From Aeromicrobium tamlense (lineage in GTDB: Bacteria; Actinomycetota; Actinomycetes; Propionibacteriales; Nocardioidaceae): a stretch of DNA of 64,000 nt. The notes beneath the pieces are model-generated. The model worked only from the letters and a program-made list of their open reading frames with translations, did not search any database and was not told where the DNA came from. The position numbers and the translations under genes were made by a program. Every line of letters starts with the position of its first letter. Positions within the stretch are counted from its first letter, which is position 1. Of this stretch, positions 1 through 7,388 are shown one piece after another. Location of the stretch: contig NZ_JACBZN010000001.1 of the NCBI RefSeq assembly GCF_013408555.1, forward strand, positions 992,001 to 1,056,000, read 5' to 3'.

Positions 1-1468
1 CCTCGCCGACGCGCAGGTTCAGCGAGCCCAGGATGGTCTCGGCCTCGGACACGGAGCGGCCCTGGATGTTCGGGATCTCGTAGCGCTCCTTGCCCTTGCT
101 GACGACGAGCGTGATGACGTCGTCGGGCAGGGCACGCGACCCGGCGTCGGGGTCCGACGAGACCACGGCGCCCTTCTCGACGACCTCGGAGAAGGCGGGC
201 TCGCCCAGCTCGGTGGTGAAGCCGGCGGCCTCGGCGGTCTTGACGGCCTCGGCCTGGTCGAGCGAGACGAGGTTCGGCACGGTCTCGTAGCGGCCGATCG
301 CCAGGTACCAGCCGAGCAGGGCGGTGGCGGCCAGCGCGGCGAGCGCCACGAGGAGCAGGACCGGACCGCGACGACGCCGGCCCGCCGGGGCGGGCTCGGC
401 CTCGGAAGGACGGTCGACCGCGGCAGGCGCGACCGGACCGCCGAACGTGGTGGTGGGCTCGGTGACGGCGGTGGTGGGCTGGTCCTGGCCGACGTCCCAC
501 AGCGAGGTGACCGGCGCGGTCATCTCGACGTCCGCGGGTGGGCCGTCGAGGACGGGCGCGACGACCGGCGTGGGCCCCGAGCCCGGGAGCAGGTCCTGCG
601 TCAGCTCGGGATCGTCGGCGAGACCGGCGGCCAGGGCGCGCTGGACCTGGCGCAGCTGGTGCAGCAGGACGCGGGCGTCGGGGGAGCGGCGCTCGCGGTC
701 GCGCGTCATGGCGCGACGCACCAGAGCGTCGAGGTAGGGCGGGATGCCCGGCTGCAGCGTGGAGGGCGGCGCGACGTCCTCGTTGACGTGCTGGTGGGCT
801 ACGGCCAGCGGCGAGTCGCCCGTGTGGGGCTTGGAGCCCGTGAGCATCTCGAAGAGCATCGCGCCGCACGCGTAGACGTCGGTGCGGGCGTCGGCGCCCT
901 GGTGGGTGATGACCTCGGGCGCCAGGTAGGACACGGTGCCGACGAGGACGCCGTCGAAGGTCGAGTCGTTGGAGATCGCGCGGGCCAGCCCGAAGTCGGC
1001 CAGCTTGACCTCGCCGGTGGTGGAGATCAGCACGTTCTCGGGCTTGATGTCGCGGTGGATCAGGCCGGCGTCGTGGGCCGCCGAGAGCGCCATCAGCACG
1101 GGCTCGAGGTAGGACAGCGCCCGCCGTGGCGCCATCGGCGCCTCCTCGCGCAGCACGTCGCGCAGGGTGCGACCCGGGACGTACTCCATGACGAGGTAGA
1201 TCGTCTCGCCGTCGACACCCTGGTCGTAGACCGAGACGATGCCGCGGTGGTTGAGCTTCGCCGCCGACTGGGCCTCGCGCACGAACCGCTCGGGGGTGTC
1301 CTCGAGGTCGGTGTCGGGGTGCATGATCTTGACCGCGACGATCCGGTCGAGCCGCAGATCGGTGGCGCGGAAGACGCTCGCCATGCCGCCCCGGGCGATG
1401 CGCTCATGGATCACGTAACGCTGGTCGAGCGTGCGCCCGACCAGTGCGTCGTCGTCCGTGACCGTCAT
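1..1468 (-). CDS. Serine/threonine protein kinase with PASTA repeats, PknL/PknB-like (3' part outside window)
   Basis: Membrane kinase that phosphorylates Ser/Thr on envelope and division proteins. Visible: glycine loop with GRGGMASVF near residues 25-33, catalytic Lys47 (VAVKIM), HRD at 138-140, DFG at 158-160 and an SYLAPE activation segment. A Pro/Thr-rich linker is followed by an Arg-rich stop and one membrane span near 368-389, then two extracellular PASTA repeats (first beginning VPNLVSL) before the window edge cuts the gene; 489 codons are present. The ATG follows AGGAGG and a TAGAAT box. Position next to a prenyl synthase and metF matches mycobacterial pknL, but mycobacterial PknL has no PASTA repeats, so domain content is more PknB-like. 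Symbol left blank for that reason. Confidence 0.93.
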   Translation of the reverse strand, partial: MTVTDDDALVGRTLDQRYVIHERIARGGMASVFRATDLRLDRIVAVKIMHPDTDLEDTPERFVREAQSAAKLNHRGIVSVYDQGVDGETIYLVMEYVPGRTLRDVLREEAPMAPRRALSYLEPVLMALSAAHDAGLIHRDIKPENVLISTTGEVKLADFGLARAISNDSTFDGVLVGTVSYLAPEVITHQGADARTDVYACGAMLFEMLTGSKPHTGDSPLAVAHQHVNEDVAPPSTLQPGIPPYLDALVRRAMTRDRERRSPDARVLLHQLRQVQRALAAGLADDPELTQDLLPGSGPTPVVAPVLDGPPADVEMTAPVTSLWDVGQDQPTTAVTEPTTTFGGPVAPAAVDRPSEAEPAPAGRRRRGPVLLLVALAALAATALLGWYLAIGRYETVPNLVSLDQAEAVKTAEAAGFTTELGEPAFSEVVEKGAVVSSDPDAGSRALPDDVITLVVSKGKERYEIPNIQGRSVSEAETILGSLNLRVGE

Positions 1469-1490
1469 GCTCGCCTCCTGGGACACCTCG

Positions 1491-1496
1491 ATTCTA
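1491..1496 (-). promoter_or_regulatory. -10 box (TAGAAT) of the PASTA kinase gene
   Basis: Read on the minus strand, TAGAAT lies 22 nt before the kinase ATG, with AGGAGG in the short leader. It suggests that the kinase has its own promoter rather than only read-through from the upstream prenyl synthase, 62 bp away. No convincing -35 is visible. Assignment is by motif only. Confidence 0.5.
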
Positions 1497-1530
1497 AGGG
1501 CTGGGCCCCCAGCACCCGTGCTCCCTCGGA

Positions 1531-2559
1531 TCAGCGGACGCGTCGGATGGCCGCGTCGACCAGCGGCTCGAGCACCGGACCGGCCGACGGGCCGATCCGG
1601 GCGATGGCGCGCAGCGACTGCTCGACGAGCCGGTCGATGTCGGCCTCGACCTGCTCGAGGGCCCCGCTGGACTCGATGAGGTCGTGCAGCTCGGCGACGC
1701 CCTCCTGGGTGCCGAGGAGCGCCAGGACGCGCTCGTGGCCGACCGCGTCAGCGGTGCGGGCGACCAGGACGGTGCGCTTGCCCTCGCGCAGGTCGTCGCC
1801 GATCGGCTTGCCGGTGTCGGCCGGGTCGCCGAAGACGCCCAGGACGTCGTCGCGCAGCTGGAATGCCTCGCCGAGCGGCAGCGCGACCTCGGTCAGCCGG
1901 CCCAGCAGGTCATCGTCGCCGCCGGCCAGCGCCGCGCCCACGTGGAGGGGCCGCTCGATCGTGTACTTGGCGGACTTGAAGCGGATCACGTGCATCGCGC
2001 TGGCGACGTCGAGCCGGTCGCGGGTCTGCGCGAGGACGTCGAGGAACTGGCCCGAGACGACCTCGGACTTGCACGCGTCCCACAGTCGCGCGGCGCGGGC
2101 GTCGGGCTCGGCTCGACGCAGCTGCTCGTCGGCCCACGACAGCATGAGGTCGCCGACGAGGATCGCCACGCGGGCCCCGTACTCGTGGGCCTCGCCGTGA
2201 CCGCCGGCCGCGACGTGCCGCGCCTCGAAGTCGCGGTGCACGCTGGGGCGGCCGCGCCGGGTGTCGGAGCCGTCCATCAAGTCGTCGTGGACCAGCGCGC
2301 TGCCCTGGAGCCACTCGAACGCCGCGCCCGCCGCGGCGATGCGCTCGTCCGAGGGGGCGCCGCCGGCGAGGAGCCAGCCGGCGTGGCAGAAGGTGGGCCG
2401 GAGCAGCTTGCCACCGGCGGTGAAGTCGACGGCGGCGTCGACGAGGTCGCCCACCGCGGGATCGAGATCGGTCAGCAGTCGCCGCTGCTCGCCGACGAAG
2501 GAGTCCAGCTGTCGAGCGACAGCTGTCCGAAAGGTGGAATCGGCTGCCGGGCTGTTCAC
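1531..2559 (-). CDS. Polyprenyl (geranylgeranyl-type) diphosphate synthase
   Basis: Class I trans-prenyltransferase condensing isopentenyl diphosphate with allylic diphosphates; cytosolic. The 342-residue product has the first aspartate-rich motif DDLMD with the following RRGRPSVH (near residue 91) and the second motif RDDVLGVFGD (near 236); both bind Mg-diphosphate. Length is typical. The GTG start is chosen because TATCGT lies exactly 7 nt upstream, the leaderless pattern common in this window; longer readings run into metF in antisense. It sits between the PASTA kinase and divergent metF, matching idsA2 in Mycobacterium. Product chain length cannot be read from sequence; the product could feed carotenoid, quinone or other isoprenoid synthesis. 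Confidence 0.93.
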   Translation of the reverse strand: MNSPAADSTFRTAVARQLDSFVGEQRRLLTDLDPAVGDLVDAAVDFTAGGKLLRPTFCHAGWLLAGGAPSDERIAAAGAAFEWLQGSALVHDDLMDGSDTRRGRPSVHRDFEARHVAAGGHGEAHEYGARVAILVGDLMLSWADEQLRRAEPDARAARLWDACKSEVVSGQFLDVLAQTRDRLDVASAMHVIRFKSAKYTIERPLHVGAALAGGDDDLLGRLTEVALPLGEAFQLRDDVLGVFGDPADTGKPIGDDLREGKRTVLVARTADAVGHERVLALLGTQEGVAELHDLIESSGALEQVEADIDRLVEQSLRAIARIGPSAGPVLEPLVDAAIRRVR

Positions 2560-2566
2560 GTCCGTG

Positions 2567-2576
2567 ACGATACCGT
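2567..2576. promoter_or_regulatory. Overlapping divergent -10 boxes for prenyl synthase and metF
   Basis: Minus-strand TATCGT (2572-2567) is 7 nt before the prenyl synthase GTG (2559), and plus-strand TACCGT (2571-2576) is 7 nt before the metF ATG (2584). The hexamers share the central TA at 2571-2572, so two RNA polymerases could not occupy both at once. Both transcripts would be leaderless. Motif-based inference. Confidence 0.6.
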
Positions 2577-2583
2577 TGGGACC

Positions 2584-3492
2584 ATGCCCGCTTCCCCCGA
2601 CGCCGCGTCCCACGACCCGATCCTGCAGGCGCTCGCCTCGGACCGGCCGGCCGTGTCGTTCGAGTTCTTCCCGCCGAAGGACGACGAGGGCGAGGCGCAG
2701 CTGTGGCGCACGATCGACGACCTCTCGCCGCTCGAGCCGACGTTCGTCTCGGTCACCTACGGCGCCGGCGGCACCAGCCAGGACCGCACCGTGCGGATCA
2801 CCGAGCGGATCGCCCGCGAGGCGTCGATGCCGCCCGTCGGTCACCTCACGCTCGTGGGGCAGAGCCGCGGCGAGATCGAGACGGTGCTCAAGCAGTACGT
2901 CGCGGCGGGCGTCCAGCACGTGCTGGCCCTGCGCGGCGATCCGGCCGGAGGCCCGCGCGCTCCGTGGGAGCCGCACCCCGACGGCATGAGCCACGCGATC
3001 GAGCTGGTCGACCTCGTGCGCGAGGTAGGCGGGCTCTCCGTCGGCGTGGCGGCGTTCCCCGAGGGTCACCCCGACTGTGGCGGCCTCGACGAGGACGCCG
3101 ACGTGCTCGTGGCCAAGTCGCGCGCCGGCGCGTCCTTCGCGATCTCGCAGCTGTTCTTCCGCGCCGACGACTACTTCGGCCTCGTCCGCCGCGTGCGCGA
3201 CCGCGGCTGCGACCTGCCGATCGTGCCGGGCATCATGCCGATCCTGAACTTCGGCCAGGTGGCCCGCATGGCCGAGCTCTCCGGCGCCGACATGCCGCGC
3301 GAGGTGCTCGACCAGATCGAGCCGATCGCCGACGACCGCGCCGCCGTGCGCGCCAAGGGCATCGAGCTGGCCACCCAGCTGTGCCGCGATCTGCTCGCCG
3401 GCGGCGCCCCCGGACTGCACTTCATGACGCTCAACCGCTCGCCCGCGACGCGCGAGATCTTCGAGCAGCTCCGCGCCGACGGCCTCGTCTGA
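2584..3492 (+). CDS. metF: Methylenetetrahydrofolate reductase
   Basis: Reduces 5,10-methylene-THF to 5-methyl-THF for methionine synthesis; cytosolic flavoprotein. The 302-residue protein has the N-terminal FEFFPPK (residues 26-32), the VTYGAGG strand-loop, GHLTLVG, the LALRGDP flavin-contacting motif, and the ISQLFF and VPGIMPI segments of the (beta/alpha)8 barrel; length is typical of bacterial MTHFR. The ATG follows a TACCGT box by 7 nt with no ribosome-binding site, so a leaderless mRNA is likely. It is divergent from the prenyl synthase and convergent with the flavin oxidoreductase, separated from the latter by a palindromic repeat. Confidence 0.95.
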   Translation: MPASPDAASHDPILQALASDRPAVSFEFFPPKDDEGEAQLWRTIDDLSPLEPTFVSVTYGAGGTSQDRTVRITERIAREASMPPVGHLTLVGQSRGEIETVLKQYVAAGVQHVLALRGDPAGGPRAPWEPHPDGMSHAIELVDLVREVGGLSVGVAAFPEGHPDCGGLDEDADVLVAKSRAGASFAISQLFFRADDYFGLVRRVRDRGCDLPIVPGIMPILNFGQVARMAELSGADMPREVLDQIEPIADDRAAVRAKGIELATQLCRDLLAGGAPGLHFMTLNRSPATREIFEQLRADGLV

Positions 3493-3499
3493 GCCGACC

Positions 3500-3574
3500 G
3501 AGCGGGGTTTCCCGCCACGATGCGGGGGAAGTTCTCCCCGCAAGGTGACGGATTCCCCGGTTGACCGGGGAATC
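3500..3574 (-). repeat. Dispersed two-hairpin repeat, copy A
   Basis: Contains a 24-nt near-perfect palindrome at 3551-3574 (11-bp arms around TG) and a second hairpin with arms TGCGGGG (3521-3527) and CCCCGCA (3536-3542). Read on the minus strand, 33 of 37 positions match copy B at 30250-30286, and a distal block (GTGGCGGGAAACCCCG) matches copy B at 13 of 16. It lies between convergent metF and the oxidoreductase gene, so it could act as a bidirectional terminator. Confidence 0.7.
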
Positions 3575-3579
3575 CTCGC

Positions 3580-4755
3580 CTAGCGCGGCACGGCGCCGAG
3601 GTGGGCCGCCAGGGCGGCGGTGCCCATGCCGGTGATCTCGAGGCCGGCGCCGGGCGCGGCCGCCGCGCCGACGAGCCACAGGCCCTCGCGCGGGCTGCGG
3701 GCCGGGAGGGGCAGGTCGGAGACGGCCGGGGGAGCGGGCACGCTCTCGCGCCATGTCACGTGGGGCCGCAGGTCGTGGCCGTGCCGGGCGAGCACCTCGA
3801 GCGGGTCCGTGCCGGTCGGCGCCTCGAGCACCCAGCCGTCGTCGCCCGAGCGCCAGCCGCGCACCACGTCGCGACCGTGCACGACGAGGTCGTCGGCCGC
3901 CACGGCCCCGTCGAGCCGCACGGCGGTGAGGGTGCGCGCGCCGGAGGTCTCGGAGCCGGCGGCCCACACGACCAGGTCGGCCTCGCGCACGGATCCGTCG
4001 GCGAGCACGACGCCGTCGACGACACCGGAGGCCGCCGCGGGCTCGACCACCTCGACGCCGGTCTCGACGGTGACCCGTCGCTCACCGAGCCGCTTCAGCA
4101 GTGCGGCCGCGAGTCCGGCGCTGCCGCCGTCGAACCGCCACCGGCCGAAGTTGCGCTCGACGTAGTGCCAGACCGCCAGCACCGACGGGCCCGATTGGTC
4201 GACCCACCCGAGCTCGGCACCCACGCGACGCAGCCGTGCGTCGCGCACGGGACGGACCAGCCGCTCGAGGGAGACGTCCGCGAGCGGCACCTCCGGGGCG
4301 GGCGCGCCGAACGGGTGCGCCGCCTCGAACACGGTGCGGCGGACGGCGTCCCACGGGTCGGCGAGCTCGTCCACCCACGGTGACCAAAGGTCCGAGCCGA
4401 GCGCCGTGGTCACCGCGTCGTGCTGGGCGCCCCGGGTACCGAAGGGCAGGTCGAGCTCGAGGCCCCGGCCGGGCCAGCGGCCGGCCACGACGTGACGGCG
4501 CGGTCCCGCGGGGGAGATCGCGATGAGGGCGTCCATCGGTCGACCGGACTTGCGGAAGAGATCGCGGAAGACGCCGGGCAGGGTCACGCCGTCGGGCCCG
4601 GCGGCCCACCGGGCGCCGCCGATCGGGCGGCCGAGCAGCAGCCCGCCCGCCTCGCCGTCGCGCTCGAGCACGGTGACCTGATGCCGCAGCTTCGCCAGCC
4701 GGGCGGCGGCGGACAGTCCGGCGAAGCCGCTGCCGACGACGATGATCCGGGCCAC
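3580..4755 (-). CDS. FAD/NAD(P)-dependent oxidoreductase (amine oxidase / phytoene desaturase-like fold)
   Basis: The N-terminus is a Rossmann dinucleotide-binding loop, VVGSGFAGLSAA at residues 6-17, followed about 20 residues later by the acidic end of strand 2 (LERDGEAGG). The C-terminus has the second FAD contact, GLWLVGAAAAPGAGLEITGMG, where the segment after LVG is typical of flavin amine oxidase/carotenoid desaturase-type enzymes. Length is 391 residues. Substrate is unknown; the nearby prenyl synthase makes an isoprenoid substrate conceivable but not shown. The GTG start has a strong GGAGGGG site and lies 2 bp after the stop of the DUF4126 gene, so the two are probably co-transcribed. 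Confidence 0.85.
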   Translation of the reverse strand: MARIIVVGSGFAGLSAAARLAKLRHQVTVLERDGEAGGLLLGRPIGGARWAAGPDGVTLPGVFRDLFRKSGRPMDALIAISPAGPRRHVVAGRWPGRGLELDLPFGTRGAQHDAVTTALGSDLWSPWVDELADPWDAVRRTVFEAAHPFGAPAPEVPLADVSLERLVRPVRDARLRRVGAELGWVDQSGPSVLAVWHYVERNFGRWRFDGGSAGLAAALLKRLGERRVTVETGVEVVEPAAASGVVDGVVLADGSVREADLVVWAAGSETSGARTLTAVRLDGAVAADDLVVHGRDVVRGWRSGDDGWVLEAPTGTDPLEVLARHGHDLRPHVTWRESVPAPPAVSDLPLPARSPREGLWLVGAAAAPGAGLEITGMGTAALAAHLGAVPR

Positions 4756-4757
4756 GC

Positions 4758-5333
4758 TCAGCCCCTCCGCTCGCGCCGCCGGGCGCGGGAGCGCCTGATC
4801 GCGCGCCACAGCCACAGGAAGAGGGAGACGCCGAGGACCAGCGCGACCGCCGTGACGACGAGGGCGACCCACGGGTGCGCGAGCGCCAGCAGCACGACGG
4901 CCACGACGCTCAGGTCCTCGCCGGTGCTCAGCGCGGCGTTGGAGAACGGCTCGGGGGAGGTGTTCGCCGCCGCGCGCACGCCGGCCTTCACTCCGTGGGA
5001 GGCCAGCGCGGTGCCGCCGCCGAGCGCCGCGAGCAGCGCCGGGTCGAGCGTGCCGCCGTGCTCGGCCAGCTTCCACGCCACGACCGCGCCGATCGCCGGA
5101 CGGACGACCGTGGAGACGCCGTCCCAGGCCGAGTCGAGCCACGGCACCTTGTCCACGACGAACTCGATCGCGAACATGCCCAGGCTCAGCCCGATGACCC
5201 ACCAGTCGCCGAATCCGGCCGGCACCCACTCCGAGCCGCCGGCGCGCGCCACGATCCCGAGCACCGCCACGGTGGCCCAGGCGTTGACGCCGCTGGCCCA
5301 TCCCGTGGCGAAGACGAGGGCCGCCAGATCCAT
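4758..5333 (-). CDS. DUF4126-like integral membrane protein
   Basis: A 191-residue protein with about five hydrophobic segments (first at residues 2-25; last near 150-178) and a strongly basic C-terminus ([12 protein letters not shown]). Glycine-rich membrane segments and the motif around ALGGGTALASHGVKAGVR resemble the DUF4126 family, whose function is unknown. The ATG lies 6 nt after a minus-strand TACGGT box, which suggests a leaderless message starting here and running into the flavin oxidoreductase gene 2 bp downstream. It is divergent from the methyltransferase gene. Confidence 0.75.
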   Translation of the reverse strand: MDLAALVFATGWASGVNAWATVAVLGIVARAGGSEWVPAGFGDWWVIGLSLGMFAIEFVVDKVPWLDSAWDGVSTVVRPAIGAVVAWKLAEHGGTLDPALLAALGGGTALASHGVKAGVRAAANTSPEPFSNAALSTGEDLSVVAVVLLALAHPWVALVVTAVALVLGVSLFLWLWRAIRRSRARRRERRG

Positions 5334-5387
5334 GCCGCGACCGTACCGCGAGGCGCTGCGCCACCTCCCCTGTGGGAAGGTGACGTC

Positions 5388-6137
5388 ATGGGTCCGATCC
5401 GTGGCGTGCTGGCGTGGCAGTCCGTGCTCGACGCGCTGGTGCAGGCCGGCGCGGCCCCTGACGGCTCCGGATCCCTCGACGTGCTCGACCTCGGTGGCGG
5501 CACCGGCTCGGACGCCGTGCGCGTCGCCGCGCTCGGTCATCGCGTCGTCGTGGTCGATCCCAGCCCTGACGCCCTGGCCGCCTCCGCCCGCCGCGCAGCC
5601 GAGGCCGGCGTCGAGGTCGAGGGCCGACTCGGCGACTCCGCCGACCTGGCGGAGCACGTCGCGGCCGCCAGTGTCGACGTCGTGATCTGTCACGGCGTGC
5701 TGGAGCACGTCGACGATCCCGGCCAGGCCGTGGCCGCGGCGCGCGAGGTGCTGCGCCCCGGCGGCTGGCTGAGCGTGATCGTCCCCGGCCGCGTCGCGGC
5801 GGTCGCGGCGCGAGCCGCGGCGGGCGACTTCGCCGGTGCCACCGCCCTCGTCGAGGCCGCTCCCGACGCCTCGTGGGACCTCGCAGGGCTCGGCCCGCGA
5901 CGCTGGTTCGCCGAGGAGCTCGAGGACCTGCTCGTCGACCACGGACTGACCCCGGTCCTGAGCCAGGGCGTGCGGGCCCTGAGCGACGACGTGCCGGGGG
6001 TCGTGGTCGACGGATCGGCCGGTGCCCGCGAGGAGCTCTTCGCCCTCGAGCGCTCGATCCGCCGGATTCCGCAGTTCGCTGGACGTTCGGCTGGTTTGCA
6101 GACCATGGCCCGCCTAGAATCGACCTCACACCCCTGA
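5388..6137 (+). CDS. Class I SAM-dependent methyltransferase
   Basis: The 249-residue protein has motif I DLDLGGGTGSD-type (VLDLGGGTGSD, residues 32-42), the acidic post-I residue in VVVVDPSP, and the motif IV-VI region VDVVICHGVLEHVDDPG and LRPGGWLSVI. These place it in the Methyltransf_11/25 group of small-molecule methyltransferases. Substrate unknown. The ATG at 5388 follows GGGAAGG with 6 nt spacing. The gene is 13 bp from the DUF3040 gene downstream, an arrangement that recurs in actinobacteria upstream of the dcw cluster, although a TAGAAT box at the end of this gene gives DUF3040 its own promoter. Confidence 0.88.
   Translation: MGPIRGVLAWQSVLDALVQAGAAPDGSGSLDVLDLGGGTGSDAVRVAALGHRVVVVDPSPDALAASARRAAEAGVEVEGRLGDSADLAEHVAAASVDVVICHGVLEHVDDPGQAVAAAREVLRPGGWLSVIVPGRVAAVAARAAAGDFAGATALVEAAPDASWDLAGLGPRRWFAEELEDLLVDHGLTPVLSQGVRALSDDVPGVVVDGSAGAREELFALERSIRRIPQFAGRSAGLQTMARLESTSHP
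6115..6120 (+). promoter_or_regulatory. -10 box (TAGAAT) for the DUF3040 gene, inside the methyltransferase 3' end
   Basis: TAGAAT ends 30 nt before the GTG start of the DUF3040 gene, leaving a leader of about 24 nt that carries AAGGAG. The box lies within the last codons of the methyltransferase gene. No clear -35. Confidence 0.5.
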
Positions 6138-6150
6138 CCAAGGAGTCACC

Positions 6151-6531
6151 GTGCCACTGTCGGACGAAGAGGCCCGGCTGCTCGCCCAGTTGGAGCAGTC
6201 GCTGGCCGCAGAGGATCCCGAGTTCGCGTCCACGCTGCGCGGCTCCAAGTTGATCGCGCACAACCGTCGTGTCGCGGCCATCTGTGTCGTGGGCTTCCTC
6301 GCCGGCATCGCCATGCTGCTGGGCGGAGCCGTGTCCAAGATGACCTGGGTCGGCGCACTCGGCTTCGTCGCCATGGTGGCGGCCGCCTACTTCTTCGTCC
6401 GTGCCTGGCGACGCGGGATCAGCGGCGCCCAGGAGCCCAGCGGCCCCGCGCCCAGCTCGCCGAAGGGCTCCGGCTCGTTCGTCGAGCGCATGGAGGAGCG
6501 CTGGCAGCGCCGTCAGGACGACGGCATCTGA
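6151..6531 (+). CDS. DUF3040 membrane protein
   Basis: A 126-residue protein: an acidic N-terminal helix beginning MPLSDEEARLLAQLEQSL, the hallmark of DUF3040, two membrane segments near residues 40-60 and 66-84, and a charged C-terminal tail ending in MEERWQRRQDDGI. The family is restricted to actinobacteria, lies near mraZ in several genera, and has no established function. GTG start with AAGGAG 7 nt upstream. Two terminator hairpins follow, so this gene ends the transcription unit before the dcw cluster. Confidence 0.9.
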   Translation: MPLSDEEARLLAQLEQSLAAEDPEFASTLRGSKLIAHNRRVAAICVVGFLAGIAMLLGGAVSKMTWVGALGFVAMVAAAYFFVRAWRRGISGAQEPSGPAPSSPKGSGSFVERMEERWQRRQDDGI

Positions 6532-6558
6532 TCGCTCCACCGCGCCCCACCGTCCACG

Positions 6559-6582
6559 AGACCCCGCCGATCGGCGGGGTCT
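6559..6582 (+). terminator. Palindromic terminator after DUF3040
   Basis: A perfect 24-nt palindrome, AGACCCCGCC-GATC-type arms, is followed by TTCGTCGTTC. It lies 28 bp after the DUF3040 stop. GC-rich stem with a weak U tail, typical of high-GC intrinsic terminators. Confidence 0.75.
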
Positions 6583-6644
6583 TCGTCGTTCTCGCCCCCC
6601 TTCGCTCCACCAGCGGCTGAATTCCCCCCACTTCCCTCCACCGA

Positions 6645-6673
6645 CCCGCCATCGCTGAGATGGCGGGCCTTTT
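6645..6673 (+). terminator. Second terminator upstream of mraZ
   Basis: Stem CCCGCCATC / GATGGCGGG (9 bp, loop GCTGA) is followed by CCTTTT. Together with the preceding palindrome it insulates the mraZ promoter from upstream transcription. The interval 6583-6726 holds no gene. Confidence 0.75.
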
Positions 6674-6726
6674 GCGCTCTCGTCCCACGCGACACGCCTG
6701 ACTCTTGACGAAATCAGGGTGGATGG

Positions 6727-6761
6727 TGGAGCGTTGTGGGTTAAGGTGGGGCGTAGTGGTG
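6727..6761 (+). promoter_or_regulatory. MraZ operator: four TGGNN boxes at 10-bp spacing
   Basis: TGGAG (6727), TGGGT (6737), TGGGG (6747) and TGGTG (6757) are spaced exactly 10 bp apart. This matches the known MraZ operator architecture (TGGGN direct repeats with 5-nt spacers upstream of mraZ), so autoregulation of the dcw promoter by MraZ is expected. A TTGACG at 6705-6710 could be the -35; the -10 is not clear and may lie within the boxes. Confidence 0.8.
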
Positions 6762-6814
6762 GAAACACCGGACTTCGACCTCGAGGGAGAGCGACGTGGA
6801 GCAGGGAGGACGCG

Positions 6815-7267
6815 ATGGCCGCACCGGCATCGACGCACTTCTTCGGCACGTTCACGCCTCGCCTCGACGAGAAGGGCAGGCTCTTCTTGCCGGCGAAGTT
6901 CCGACCGCTGCTGACGGACGGCGTGGTGCTGACGCGTGGTCAGGAGCACTGCATCTACGGCTGGACGCCCGAGGCCTTCGACGAGTTCTCCGAGCGGGCG
7001 CGGCAGGCGTCGTTCACGAACCGACAGGCGCGCAACTTCATCCGCATGCTCTTCGGCGGTGCGGCGCACGAGACGCCGGACAAGCAGGGACGCGTGCCCG
7101 TGTCGCAGCTGCTGCGCGACTGGGCCGGCCTGGACCGCGACTGCACGGTCGTGGGCACGGGCGAGCGGTTCGAGATCTGGGACTCGGCGAAGTGGAACGA
7201 CTTCTCCGACGAGCACGAGGAGGGCTTCGCCGACCTGTCGGAGGAGATCTTCCCCGGGATCTTCTGA
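6815..7267 (+). CDS. mraZ: MraZ, transcriptional regulator of the dcw cluster
   Basis: DNA-binding regulator with two SpoVT/AbrB-like half-repeats: the first carries DEKGRLFLPAKFR (residues 18-30), the second the matching DKQGRVPVSQLLRDW near residue 90. The protein assembles into a ring that reads repeated boxes; 150 residues is the normal size. ATG chosen because it follows GGGAGGA with 6 nt spacing and gives the conserved HFFGTFTPRLDEKG start; longer in-frame readings lack similarity. First gene of the division/wall cluster, directly downstream of a four-box operator and two terminators. Confidence 0.95.
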   Translation: MAAPASTHFFGTFTPRLDEKGRLFLPAKFRPLLTDGVVLTRGQEHCIYGWTPEAFDEFSERARQASFTNRQARNFIRMLFGGAAHETPDKQGRVPVSQLLRDWAGLDRDCTVVGTGERFEIWDSAKWNDFSDEHEEGFADLSEEIFPGIF

Positions 7268-7291
7268 GCACTCCCGCGGTGGGGCGCGATG

Positions 7292-7345
7292 CCCGCCTGA
7301 GGGGTTCTGACGTCACTTCCCCGGCGTCAGAACTCTGCAGGCGGG
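7292..7345. promoter_or_regulatory. Inverted repeat between mraZ and rsmH
   Basis: CCCGCCTG (7292-7299) pairs with CAGGCGGG (7338-7345), and inside it GTTCTGACG (7304-7312) pairs with CGTCAGAAC (7325-7333), leaving a 12-nt loop. There is no U-rich tail, so it may be an attenuator, an mRNA-processing/stability hairpin, or an operator, rather than a plain terminator. It sits in a 121-bp gap, unusually long for this otherwise overlapping cluster. Confidence 0.6.
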
Positions 7346-7388
7346 GATCGGGCCCCATCGGCGCGCCGTCGGTGACCGGGACGCTGGC

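Noticed and set aside
659-3543. Long open frames running antisense or out of frame across the kinase, prenyl synthase and metF
   Set aside because: They are a by-product of high GC and third-position bias: their translations are Arg/Pro/Ala-rich, match no family, and overlap well-supported genes.
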